The notes beneath the pieces were generated by a model. That model was not told the origin of the DNA. It saw only the letters and a list, made by a program, of their open reading frames with translations, and ran no database searches. Below are positions 26,146 to 34,933 of a stretch of 40,858 nt of DNA, piece after piece. Position numbers and translations under genes: made by a program. This DNA is from Candidatus Poribacteria bacterium (GTDB lineage: Bacteria > Poribacteria > WGA-4E > JAJDTR01): contig JAPPIK010000048.1 of assembly GCA_028820655.1 (NCBI GenBank), positions 1-40,858 on the forward strand, given 5' to 3'. Within the stretch, counting starts at the first letter, position 1; the number at the start of each line of letters is the position of its first letter.

Positions 26146-26308
26146 CTGTTTAGTGCATCGTTTGGTTCGTAGTATTACAATTCGTCGCACGTCCGGTCTA
26201 GGCATGTAAGCCCCCGATTCGTCGGAATCAGCATCGTACTTCTCTACTCGGCACGTCCCCGGCCCCGCTCGGTCTGGATTGGCAAATCCAGACCGATGGA
26301 CTAAACAG
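26146..26308 (+). mobile_element. MITE-like element, 9-bp inverted ends, copy 1
   Basis: 163 bp bounded by CTGTTTAGT and ACTAAACAG (perfect 9-bp inverted ends). The interior contains GTAAGCCCCCGAT, CTCGGTCTGG and the hairpin GGTCTGGATT-GGCA-AATCCAGACC. A second copy lies at 39414-39582. It encodes nothing. Target duplications are not evident at either copy. It lies in the gap before the helicase gene; the remaining 26,309-26,493 holds no gene. Confidence 0.75.
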
Positions 26309-26493
26309 GTACTATTCTATAATAATATTCGATGCCGCGTCTACAGATTTCAGCGGCACGACGTAAGTCGCACGGTAGTTTCAAGCGATTGGACGGCACA
26401 GGCACCGTCCTATACAACCGGGTAATCACATTTGACAAAAGGGGTGGAAGCAGTTATAATCATTCCGGCCCTAATTGGGTCTGGGAGATTTGA

Positions 26494-28947
26494 ATGTTCT
26501 ACAGGGGTTTACAGCTTGATCGGTTTCAACAAGACGCTATTCAAGCACTAGATCGGGAGCGTTCTGTTATTGTCGCCGCTCCGACCGGAGCGGGCAAAAC
26601 GGTGGTTGCCGAGTACGCGGTTGACAAATGTATTCAGAGCGATCGACGCGTAATTTACACGGCGCCAATCAAAGCGCTTAGTAACCAGAAGTATCGGGAT
26701 TTTCATGAGCGATTCGGCGACCGAGTAGGTATCGTAACGGGAGACGTTGTCCTCAATCCGTATGCCCAGATTCTGTTGATGACGACGGAAATCTTCCGGA
26801 ACACGATCTTTGACGATATTGAGCGTTTGGCAGACGTAGAATACACGATCTTCGACGAGATTCATTACATTAACGACGTTGAACGGGGGACGGTGTGGGA
26901 GGAGAGCATCATCTTCGCCCCGCAGCACATTAAATTTGCATGTTTGAGCGCGACCATTCCGAATATCGATCAATTTGCGGATTGGATGCGGAGCGTTCGA
27001 GAGATTGAGATCAATGTGGTTCAGGAACCTGAGCGCCCTGTACCTCTCGAACATCACCTCTATCTGGACGGATATGGTATTGGAACCATCGACGATCTGC
27101 GGCGGGTCCAGCAGATTATCGCCAAATTCGATCACCTTCACGGTGGCGAGAAGGTTGACGAAATAGTTGCTAACGCACTTCCCAACCTGACTCGCGCGGA
27201 TCTGGTCGGTTACCTTCAAAAACAGGACCGGCTGCCCTGTCTCTATTTCTGCTTTAGTCGCAAGCAGTGTGAGCGAAACGCCGAATCCTATGCTCACTCA
27301 TCGGGGCGTAGTTTTCTAAAAGTTGAGCAGCGGGAACAAATCCTCACTTTGTTTGATTCGCTTTGCGTGCGGTATGGTATCGACGAGAATCGGAAGGCGT
27401 CCGAGTTGCGCAGTCTGATTTCGAAAGGGGTCGCGTACCACCACGCCGGGATGCTGCCCACCTTGAAGGAGGTCGTTGAACAACTCTTCACATCCGGACT
27501 TGTGCAGTTGCTCTTTACGACAGAAACATTCGCTGTGGGCATCAACATGCCGGCATGTACCGCGGTATTTGAAAGCCTTGAGAAGTTTGACGGGTTCGGC
27601 TTCCGGTATCTAAAGGCGCGCGAATATCATCAGATGGCTGGACGCGCCGGGCGGCGCGGTATCGACCCCGTCGGTTACGTATACGGCCGGGTAAATCCTC
27701 GATTTTCGGATCTTGAGAAGGTCCAAAAGATTACCTCTGACCGGATTGAACCGATCGGAAGTCAATTTAACCTCTCCTATTCAAGTATCTTGAATCTTTA
27801 TCAAAAGTACGGCGATGACATATACGATGTCTGCACGCTCAGCTTGGGGAATTTTCAAAACTACACGCGAATCCGTAAAATCGATAAAAACCTCAAGCGC
27901 GCCGAAGAGGGGCTGAAGAATTCGCCGCTGCCGATCTGCATTCACGACCATTTGGACGCCTCCGAGCAGGTTGCAGGTTACCTTGACCTCCTTAACAGCG
28001 TCGCGAATCAGAAACAAACCCTTAGAACAAAACGCTTGGAGGCAAAGCGAAAATACCGTGGCCGTAAGAACAAACGAGTGCGGTTTAAGAAACTCGCTCA
28101 AATCAATCAGCAGGTGCGGGGTGTCGAATCCAAATTAGTGGATAGCTTGTGCCACGGGTGCCGGCGATATAAGTTGTGCCATCAGCAGTATCAAGAAATT
28201 GAGCGGTTCACCGGTCAAGTTGAAACCCTCGTCCGAGAACGGGATCATTTTGAGCACTTTCAGCAACGGCAGATTGCGTCTCGACTCAAAGTGCTTGAGG
28301 AACTCGGTTATATAGAGGGGACCGATTTGTTGCCTAGAGGTGAAATTGCCTCAAAGATCTCGGGTTATGAGATGCAAATCTCTCTGCTACTGTTTGGCGG
28401 GTTTTTTGAGAAACTGGACGAAGACGCAATCAATGTTCTGATGTTGGCGATTGTGTCCGAACCAAGGAAGGATTCGGGGCGTTTTCGAAAACTGTATGAT
28501 AACCGATTAAAAGGCGTTCTTAAATCGGCGGATAAGGAGGTTGAGAATCTTCGCGTTCTGGAATCGCTGCACGGAGTGGCGGAGGTCACACCGAGGTTTG
28601 AAACCAAGTTGAGCACGGCGATGCTTGCTTGGAGCCGGGGTTGCGAATTTGAGGAGTTGCACAGGTATGCGGATCTTGCGGACGGCGACTTTGTTCGCTC
28701 ATTTCGACTCGTGATAGACTTTCTGCGTCAGACGCGTCGCGCAATGGCGGGGCATGCCGCGCTATTGGAAAAACTAGATCGGTGTGTCGGAAAGATTAAC
28801 CGCGATGTGGTCGATGCGGAACGTCAGCTAAGAATGGCACAGGCGGACACACCTCCGGGCGATGTTTCTATGGAGTCAGGTGTGGTCAACGATGAAAGTG
28901 GGGATTGGGACGTGATTGGCGATTCGCGGCTGTCTCTCGATGATTGA
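26494..28947 (+). CDS. Ski2-like DEAD/DEAH-box RNA helicase with C-terminal DSHCT-like domain
   Basis: An 817-residue ATP-dependent helicase of the Ski2/Mtr4/Brr2-like group, probably acting in RNA turnover. Motif I is APTGAGKT (29-36, K35), motif II DEIH (121-124), motif III SAT (near 152), and motif VI QMAGRAGRRG (380-389). LFTTETFAVGINMPA is motif V. After the RecA domains lies a basic coiled stretch (KRLEAKRKYRGRKNKRVRFK) and then a Cys cluster, C553-x2-C556-x5-C562 (CHGCRRYKLC), which may bind zinc. The rest (LEELGYIEGTDLLPRGEIA) resembles DSHCT helical domains. GGGAG precedes the ATG. No partner gene is adjacent. The exact target RNA is unknown. Confidence 0.88.
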   Translation: MFYRGLQLDRFQQDAIQALDRERSVIVAAPTGAGKTVVAEYAVDKCIQSDRRVIYTAPIKALSNQKYRDFHERFGDRVGIVTGDVVLNPYAQILLMTTEIFRNTIFDDIERLADVEYTIFDEIHYINDVERGTVWEESIIFAPQHIKFACLSATIPNIDQFADWMRSVREIEINVVQEPERPVPLEHHLYLDGYGIGTIDDLRRVQQIIAKFDHLHGGEKVDEIVANALPNLTRADLVGYLQKQDRLPCLYFCFSRKQCERNAESYAHSSGRSFLKVEQREQILTLFDSLCVRYGIDENRKASELRSLISKGVAYHHAGMLPTLKEVVEQLFTSGLVQLLFTTETFAVGINMPACTAVFESLEKFDGFGFRYLKAREYHQMAGRAGRRGIDPVGYVYGRVNPRFSDLEKVQKITSDRIEPIGSQFNLSYSSILNLYQKYGDDIYDVCTLSLGNFQNYTRIRKIDKNLKRAEEGLKNSPLPICIHDHLDASEQVAGYLDLLNSVANQKQTLRTKRLEAKRKYRGRKNKRVRFKKLAQINQQVRGVESKLVDSLCHGCRRYKLCHQQYQEIERFTGQVETLVRERDHFEHFQQRQIASRLKVLEELGYIEGTDLLPRGEIASKISGYEMQISLLLFGGFFEKLDEDAINVLMLAIVSEPRKDSGRFRKLYDNRLKGVLKSADKEVENLRVLESLHGVAEVTPRFETKLSTAMLAWSRGCEFEELHRYADLADGDFVRSFRLVIDFLRQTRRAMAGHAALLEKLDRCVGKINRDVVDAERQLRMAQADTPPGDVSMESGVVNDESGDWDVIGDSRLSLDD

Positions 28948-29095
28948 CGATCACTCCGGTACGTGCGCTTCAAGAAAGGTGTGGGGGCTTAGATTATATG
29001 GGGTGAAATAGAGCACGGAAGAATATAATATCTTTGTCTTGCCTTCAAGGGTCACTTGTGTTACAGTAAGATAACGAAAGTTGCTCCCTATGTAA

Positions 29096-29114
29096 CACAA
29101 TCTGTTAGATTGTG
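29096..29114. repeat. Hairpin CACAATCT/AGATTGTG, copy 1
   Basis: Eight-base arms around GTT, followed by GCATGCGATACGCGAACTGACAG. A near-identical stretch lies at 37076 (followed by CATACGCATACTGACCG), so this repeat is at least about 40 bp long. It is intergenic. Confidence 0.75.
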
Positions 29115-29149
29115 CATGCGATACGCGAACTGACAGTTGGCACGGTAAA

Positions 29150-29638
29150 ATCCCCGTCAGAATGATTCTTTCAGCGAATAACGCTCATTCATCGATCTAT
29201 TATAGGATTTGAAAAAGCGTTCTTTCCTAGAATGGATTTCACTCCATAGGGGATCAAGCGAGTGGATGGAGTTTCCATAGAGATCTTAGATGTCAATAGA
29301 ACACGATTCCTGACCGCGTCTGCACTCCAGCGGATCAAGGGAGTGGATAGCGACCGCGATAGAGATCCCGGCAATGTCAATAGAATCGTGAGACGTCCAA
29401 TCTCCGCGCTCCAGCGGTGCGCAATGTCGAGTGTTACTTGAGAGCACGCCATTATCCCTGTCGGAATAGTTCTTTCAGTAGGTAACACCGGTTTTCACAC
29501 CTTGGTTAGCTTTGAAAAAGCGTTCCATGATAGATATTTCCCGCGTATCGCACTCCAGAGGAGTGCAATGTCAATAGAATCATGAAGCGTTCAATCTCCG
29601 CACTCCAGCGGAGTGCAATATTCAGTGTTACTTGAGAC
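29150..29638. repeat. CACTCC-hairpin repeat pair with nested 35-bp elements
   Basis: Two units like those at 15369. The first (about 29150-29448) has two 35-bp elements inside its hairpins, at 29252-29285 and 29333-29367, splitting CACTCCATAGG... and CACTCCAGCGG.... The second (about 29449-29638) is uninterrupted, with CACTCCAGAGGAGTG and CACTCCAGCGGAGTG. No gene fills 28,948-29,771. Confidence 0.85.
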
Positions 29639-29771
29639 CGTCTCGGCGTAACAAAGCGAAGGGCAGAGATATGGGCGGGATTGACCAAATCCTGAAAAAC
29701 CAAATAAGCGGAGCGATTGACAGTGACAGCAATAAATACTACGTAATTTCTTAAATGGATTGGAGTTTAGA

Positions 29772-30683
29772 ATGAATAGATGCCTCAGGGGGAGTATCAT
29801 ATCAATTTGCCTCGCCGTTTTCCTCGTCAGTTGCGGAAGCCATAATGAATATCTGTCCAAAGGGAAAGAGTTAATTAAATCCGAGAGGCGGCGCAAGGAG
29901 GAACGCGCTGTTGCTCAGTTTAAATTGGCGATTCAGCAGGAGCCAAGTAATGCCGAGGCACATTATCTACTCGGGTTCTACGATTCTCAGGAGTTTTACA
30001 ACGCGAAGTCTTCGTCAGAGAACTGGGAAGAGTACTGGGAAAAGGCTAGCACCGAGAATCGTGGGAAGCATATGTTCCTCGCATATCAGCAGGAACAGAA
30101 CAAATATCTTGAGATTCTGGTGTTTGAAACCTTGAGACGCAATGAACCGGGGGTGCAGAACGCGGCATTGAACGCGCTTAAGCGCATCTACAAACAGGGT
30201 GATCGGGACAAGCTGCTGAAATCTTTGAAGAAAGCCATCAAGTCCAAAGACAACCGGGATCGCCACGACGCTCACTGGGTGCTTGCTGAAATCGGCAAGG
30301 ACGCGCCCGGCACAATCGTGCCGCTGCTCGTCGAACTGCTCGATCACAAACGCAAGGAGACGCGGTTAAACGCGGTCAAAGCGCTGGGAGAGATCCGAGA
30401 CGAAAACGCGATCCCCGAATTGGTCAAGATCGTGAACTCGGGATCAGCCAAACGCGCAAAGGATAGGGAAAGCCCCGAGGTTCGACAATTAGCGGTTGAA
30501 GCTCTCGGGAAAATAGGGGGTGCCGCCGTTAAAGAATTGGTTGAAATTGCCGAAAATAAAGGTTCTTCCTTGCGTGTCGATGCGATTCAAGCGCTTGCCA
30601 CTCTGGGCGATGAGCGAGCGGTCAATCCATTGTTAAACGCTTTGGGCGAACAAGGCAGTCGAGAGGTTGAAATTAAATTTTGA
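29772..30683 (+). CDS. HEAT-repeat lipoprotein with short TPR-like segment
   Basis: A 303-residue secreted lipoprotein: N-terminal hydrophobic signal, then LVSCGSHNE with the lipobox Cys, so it is anchored in a membrane facing the envelope. After the signal is one TPR-like helix pair (AIQQEPSNAEAHYLLGFYD). From about residue 150, HEAT-like repeats follow: VLAEIGKDAPGTIVPLLVEL, AVKALGEIRDENAIPELVKI, AVEALGKIGGAAVKELVEIA and IQALATLGDERAVNPLLNAL. These are protein-binding solenoids; no catalytic residues are seen. The start is ATG 29772, with GGAG nearby. The protein ends shortly after its last repeat. It is paired with the next gene, a lipoprotein with the same repeat type. Confidence 0.8.
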   Translation: MNRCLRGSIISICLAVFLVSCGSHNEYLSKGKELIKSERRRKEERAVAQFKLAIQQEPSNAEAHYLLGFYDSQEFYNAKSSSENWEEYWEKASTENRGKHMFLAYQQEQNKYLEILVFETLRRNEPGVQNAALNALKRIYKQGDRDKLLKSLKKAIKSKDNRDRHDAHWVLAEIGKDAPGTIVPLLVELLDHKRKETRLNAVKALGEIRDENAIPELVKIVNSGSAKRAKDRESPEVRQLAVEALGKIGGAAVKELVEIAENKGSSLRVDAIQALATLGDERAVNPLLNALGEQGSREVEIKF

Positions 30684-30767
30684 TAATACGATTGATGCAT
30701 GCCCCGATTCTGTGGAATCTGCTTCCCGCTTTTACGCCCTGATAATTTGTTGTGATAAGGAGATCTC

Positions 30768-32030
30768 ATGCTGGTTAAGATTCAATCATTACTCTTAATT
30801 GTCATCCTTATTTGCGCCGTGGGATGCGAGAATCGTTACCACGACGAGCAGTTTAAAATTCATGTACAACAGTTGGATAGCGATCTCGAAAATCGATGGT
30901 CTACCAACGGAGTCGTGGTGATTTCGGTTGAACCGAACGGTCCGGCAGCCAGAGCGCAACTTGAAGAGGGTGAATTAATCTCCTATGTCGTCGGTGAATA
31001 TTCCCTTGGGAGCGAGGGGAATTACGGGCGTGCGGCAAAGAAGTCGATGCATGAAGACAACAACCTTATCTTACGCTTTACTGACGGCAGAATAGTCAGG
31101 CTAGCCGTGCGCCGCAGCGGCGATAAACCGGGACTCAAAGTTGATGGAAATGTCGTCAATGAAGTGAAGGGTGGAAGTCCCGCGGCGAACGCAAACATAC
31201 AGGTCGGCGATTCGATTGACGCGGTGATTGATGAGCGTAAGATACGCACAATTGACGATTATAAGGAAGCCATTGAGGAGTTTACGAAACACGGCTCCAA
31301 AATAACCTTCCGCACGACCGAGTTGGCGGGCGTCAGAATTGCGGCAGTCGAAGCGCTGGGTGAACTCGGCGACGCACGGGCTGTCGACCCGCTGATGGAC
31401 ATTGTGGAACAGAGCGGTGACTTGTCGCTGCGCAAACCGGCAATTAGGAGTTTGGCGCGCCTTGTCGACTTTAGCCAATCGAGCACCCATTCAACGGAAA
31501 GGTTTAATGCCTTACGCGAGAAGATTGCAGACGGGCGAGTGCTTGCGTTAGCGCAAATGTACGTAAAGCGCGCTGTGGAGGCCGACCAAGAGATTCGCCG
31601 TACATGCATCGGCATATTGGGCGTATTGAAACCGCAATCCGCGATTGGGGTATTGACTGCCGTTATGGAAGATAGCGGTGAAGTGCCGGGCATTCGGTTC
31701 CAAGCCGGGCTTGGCTTGAGTCAGATTGGAGCGGACGCGGTTGATTCGCTTATCGCCGCATTCGAGCGTGGCGATGCAAACGTCAAGAACATAGCGGCTT
31801 CCGCCCTCGGAAATATCGGCGGTATCAGGTCCCGGGATGTTTTGATTGATGCGCTAGACTCCTTGGAGGACCTTACCATCAGGTTGACGATTGTTGACGC
31901 GCTTGCCAAAATCGGCGATGCGCCCGCTATCCAAGCGCTTCAGAACCAGAAGGTACGCTTCCAAGATGAAAGTAGCCTAAACACGTTCCTCAATGAAGTG
32001 CTTGGGCAACTTGAGGCGCGATCAATGTAG
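30768..32030 (+). CDS. Lipoprotein with two PDZ-like domains and HEAT repeats
   Basis: A 420-residue envelope lipoprotein: hydrophobic signal, then ICAVGCEN with the lipobox Cys. Two PDZ-like domains follow (about 45-110: VVVISVEPNGPAARAQLEEG; about 120-190: VKGGSPAANANIQVGDSID and KITFRTTE), which bind peptide ends. Next come HEAT repeats similar to those of the preceding gene (AVEALGELGDARAVDPLMDI; AASALGNIGGIRSRDVLIDA; ALAKIGDAPAIQALQ). A clear ATAAGGAG site precedes the ATG. It lies 84 bp after the related gene, so likely one operon. Neither gene is a known enzyme; a scaffold or quality-control role is inference. Confidence 0.82.
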   Translation: MLVKIQSLLLIVILICAVGCENRYHDEQFKIHVQQLDSDLENRWSTNGVVVISVEPNGPAARAQLEEGELISYVVGEYSLGSEGNYGRAAKKSMHEDNNLILRFTDGRIVRLAVRRSGDKPGLKVDGNVVNEVKGGSPAANANIQVGDSIDAVIDERKIRTIDDYKEAIEEFTKHGSKITFRTTELAGVRIAAVEALGELGDARAVDPLMDIVEQSGDLSLRKPAIRSLARLVDFSQSSTHSTERFNALREKIADGRVLALAQMYVKRAVEADQEIRRTCIGILGVLKPQSAIGVLTAVMEDSGEVPGIRFQAGLGLSQIGADAVDSLIAAFERGDANVKNIAASALGNIGGIRSRDVLIDALDSLEDLTIRLTIVDALAKIGDAPAIQALQNQKVRFQDESSLNTFLNEVLGQLEARSM

Positions 32031-32178
32031 CCTCCGATATCTCCCTTGTAGGGATTATGCACGTCTCCAACTCGATCCTCCAGGGCCAAGAGTAGCGAAA
32101 TCGTAGATAGATCTCTACCCCTAGCCGGTATCACTTTCCCCGTCCATTCCCTTCCGTGATTTACTCCGTGACCTTAAT

Positions 32179-32871
32179 ATGGGAAGAACAGTCTGCAAAG
32201 TAAAGATCTGTGGCACAACTAGCGTTGAGGATGCCCGGATGGCCGAAGATGCCGGCGCAGACTATTGCGGGGTCGTCGTTGAAGTACCGTTTCCCGAGCG
32301 GTCCGTCTCCATTGACGCGGCTGCCGAGATCGCGCGGCAGATCTCGATTCCAACCGTGATACCTGTCTTTAACCGTTCCACGGACTGGGTTCGGCGCGCG
32401 GTAGAGCTAATCCGACCGTCTGCGGTCCAGCTAATGGGTCACGAATCGCCCGATGAACTTCATCAACTTAAGCACCAGCTTTCCTGCGACGTGTGGAAAT
32501 CCCTTTTTCTGCCCCCCGGTACGGGTGATAAACCCGACGTTGAAGGAATTCACGTCGAGATGGACGCGTACACTCGTGCAGGCGCGGACGCACTCCTGTT
32601 CGATACCGTAGCGGTCAGCCGAGGCAAAGTTCGATTCGGTGGGACGGGCAAAACCAGCGACTGGGATGTCGCCGCCAAGTTAATTGCCGCTTCGACGATT
32701 CCGGCGTTTCTTTCCGGCGGTATTCGGGCCGAAAACGCGAGACAGGCAATCGAAACCGTTCACCCCTATGGGATTGACCTCTGCTCGGGAGTCGAATCCG
32801 TCAAGGGTTCGCGCGATGCGCGAAAACTGGAATCGCTTATGGACGTGGTCGGGAAGAGCCGCCGTCAATAG
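32179..32871 (+). CDS. trpF: Phosphoribosylanthranilate isomerase
   Basis: Third step of tryptophan synthesis: isomerises N-(5-phosphoribosyl)-anthranilate. It is a 230-residue (beta-alpha)8 barrel. The catalytic Cys is in KVKICGTTS (C11), and the general-acid Asp is in DALLFDTVAV. GGTGKTSDW, FLSGGIRAEN and GIDLCSGVES form the phosphate-binding loops typical of TrpF. No other trp gene is near. The gene is convergent with the glycosyltransferase; the stops are 9 bp apart. No strong ribosome-binding site precedes the ATG. Confidence 0.93.
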   Translation: MGRTVCKVKICGTTSVEDARMAEDAGADYCGVVVEVPFPERSVSIDAAAEIARQISIPTVIPVFNRSTDWVRRAVELIRPSAVQLMGHESPDELHQLKHQLSCDVWKSLFLPPGTGDKPDVEGIHVEMDAYTRAGADALLFDTVAVSRGKVRFGGTGKTSDWDVAAKLIAASTIPAFLSGGIRAENARQAIETVHPYGIDLCSGVESVKGSRDARKLESLMDVVGKSRRQ

Positions 32872-32880
32872 GTACTTCCC

Positions 32881-34356
32881 TCACTCTGATGTATCCCACA
32901 GATACAGATTGATTGTCCGATCCTTCGCCCTCGCAGAAACGGGAAAAGTTTCGACAATCCGCCCCCTCTGGCGTATCCACCGCCGCAACTCCCGTCCCGA
33001 ATCAAAAACATTGAAAGTTCCCGCATCAATCACGAACCATATCCGCGCGCCTTCCGATCTCCATTCCTCCGCCAATTCAGTCCTATTGTCCATCACCTCT
33101 TTGATCGCAATTGACTTAAGCTCCGGTAAATAGTGCCGGCTCATCTCCGGGAGAGAGAGGGCCACTTGATCGGTATCCCTCATCTCTGAACGGATGGTTG
33201 AGAACGCCTCGCGCCACTTGGGTCTACCCCCGTTTTCGACTCTAAAGTAGAGAAAGTCCTGGGAGAGCATCGTGACGATGATGACGCAAGGTAGCACAGC
33301 ACGGATGATCATAGGAAGCGATTTTACTCTCGAAATCCGATCGCAGCCGATAGCACAGAGCAGAAAGTAAGCGGGGGATGTATAAAACAGGTAATAGCCG
33401 GCGACGTTCTGAAAGCGCGAAGCGATCAGCATCAGAACAAGCGGAATGCCCGCATAGCAAGCCAAGAACCGTACCGAGTTCTCGATGGGCTTGAAGACTA
33501 GCGAAGACAAAGCGGTTACCGCGACGGGCACACTCAAACCGTACACGAGAGTAAAGATGATGTAGATTGGGCTTCGCTGCCATAGATTCAACCCCCAGCC
33601 CGAAAACAACCAATTTCGGAAATCCGGTAGAAGAAGCACGAAGATCGGAACCGTGAACGGAATAAAGAAAATTAGCAGATTACGCCATCGAAGCCCCTTA
33701 GGGTACCTCGTAGTGTCTACACGGGATGGAGAGAGCGAGTCGCGCTCTTCCTGTGCGTGGACGAACAGCCCTTGTATACGGGGAAACGCGCCCGCTAGCC
33801 AAAAACTCGCTGCATAACCCGCGAGAGCGGGAATGATGAATATGGAAAGCGTGTGGGAAAGGATTAAGCAGATTGCGGCAAAGAGTGAACCGACCATCAT
33901 TACGGGACGGTCGTGGTGTATGGCGAGGTAGAAACTCCATGCCGTCAGCATTCCGAATAGGAACGTGAAGATGTAGCCGCGCGAATTCTGCGACCAGTAA
34001 AGATGCCAGTGTGAAAGCGCAACGAAGGCAGACGCGAATATCCCAACTCGTGCGTTGACCAGCGAGCGTCCCATTAGGAAGATCACCGGGATCGACGCCA
34101 TACCGACAATGCACGGCATAAAACGTGCGCCCCATTCGTCTGCGCCCCAAGTCGACAGCGACAATTTGACGGCAAAGTACGGCAGCGGATTTATACCCAA
34201 GCTGTCGATCGAAAGCTGTTTTGCATGAAGAACCGTCAAAACCTCGTCCATCCATAGACCCCACGTACCCAAATTCCAGAAGCGAAGTATTGCTCCGGCG
34301 ATCACTATTGGCGCGAGGAAATATAGACTGCGAATTCTTAGCTGGACTTTGCACAT
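32881..34356 (-). CDS. ArnT/PMT-like membrane glycosyltransferase
   Basis: A 491-residue inner-membrane enzyme with many hydrophobic segments, of the lipid-linked sugar transferase superfamily (GT39/GT83-like). The first loop carries LWMDEVLTVLHAK, the acidic pair expected for catalysis and metal binding, after RFWNLGTWG. WSQNSRGYIF is the conserved loop after helix pair 3. A soluble tail ends the protein (about 400-491). The donor is probably a polyprenyl-phosphate sugar and the acceptor a protein or lipid; neither can be told from sequence. The start is ATG 34356; an upstream ribosome-binding site is not obvious. Confidence 0.85.
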   Translation of the reverse strand: MCKVQLRIRSLYFLAPIVIAGAILRFWNLGTWGLWMDEVLTVLHAKQLSIDSLGINPLPYFAVKLSLSTWGADEWGARFMPCIVGMASIPVIFLMGRSLVNARVGIFASAFVALSHWHLYWSQNSRGYIFTFLFGMLTAWSFYLAIHHDRPVMMVGSLFAAICLILSHTLSIFIIPALAGYAASFWLAGAFPRIQGLFVHAQEERDSLSPSRVDTTRYPKGLRWRNLLIFFIPFTVPIFVLLLPDFRNWLFSGWGLNLWQRSPIYIIFTLVYGLSVPVAVTALSSLVFKPIENSVRFLACYAGIPLVLMLIASRFQNVAGYYLFYTSPAYFLLCAIGCDRISRVKSLPMIIRAVLPCVIIVTMLSQDFLYFRVENGGRPKWREAFSTIRSEMRDTDQVALSLPEMSRHYLPELKSIAIKEVMDNRTELAEEWRSEGARIWFVIDAGTFNVFDSGRELRRWIRQRGRIVETFPVSARAKDRTINLYLWDTSE

Positions 34357-34367
34357 AGGTAGGGTGA

Positions 34368-34428
34368 GATCAGGCGAGCGAATTGCGAGTAAGACTCTCT
34401 ATCGCCCTCGTTATTCACTCGGTTGATT
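34368..34428. repeat. 35-bp element, head-to-head pair
   Basis: A plus-strand copy begins GATCAGGCGAGCG (34368) and meets a minus-strand copy (34395-34428) reading CTCTATCGCCCTCG then TTATTCACTCGG. Together they form an inverted pair upstream of the glycosyltransferase start. Confidence 0.65.
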
Positions 34429-34583
34429 GCTCAATGTTTGAGCACTTTTCTGATGAATATTTCAGCATTTGCCTTCAAACTCGAATAGGAAGCACGGCTA
34501 CTCAGTGAACTCAACTATGGGTACTGCTGCTACGCGGCGTGATTTTCGGGGCGTTGGACAGTCAAGGAAAGAAAATTCCGATA

Positions 34584-34598
34584 TGGCATACAATTTGC
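34584..34598 (+). promoter_or_regulatory. Sigma-54-type promoter candidate
   Basis: TGGCATACAATTTGC matches the -24/-12 pattern, with GG and GC separated by 10 bp. It lies about 335 bp upstream of the ammonium transporter gene, in a stretch (34,429-34,933) without a recognisable gene. Nitrogen genes are classic sigma-54 targets, which fits the position. The long leader makes it tentative. Confidence 0.4.
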
Positions 34599-34933
34599 GC
34601 AATAGGGTGAATTGTGGATTCGGTTGGCAAGCTGCCATTATATCACGGCAAGCAGCGAATCACAATTAAGATTCAGCTGTACATTTGGTGCCATAGCGAC
34701 GCCTTCTCTGGCGGATTGCGGAGTGGAACTCAACCACTGGTTGCTCATTCCGTGGTTGAATCGATGCAAATTGTACCCGCGAAGTGCCGGGTACTGTCTT
34801 GCTCAAACCGGCATGTCCCATGTCGAGTGCTTGCACTCGTACAACGTGTTTTGTGCTTGATCTGATCTTCGCACTGTGCTAAAATGGCAAAAGCGTCTCG
34901 TTCTCACCATACACCGTCAAAAAGGGGGTTAGT

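Noticed and set aside
34612-34865. Open frames of about 83 codons before amt
   Set aside because: Two overlapping frames are open at once, with Cys/His-rich random-looking translation and no ribosome-binding site. The region is more likely an untranslated leader.
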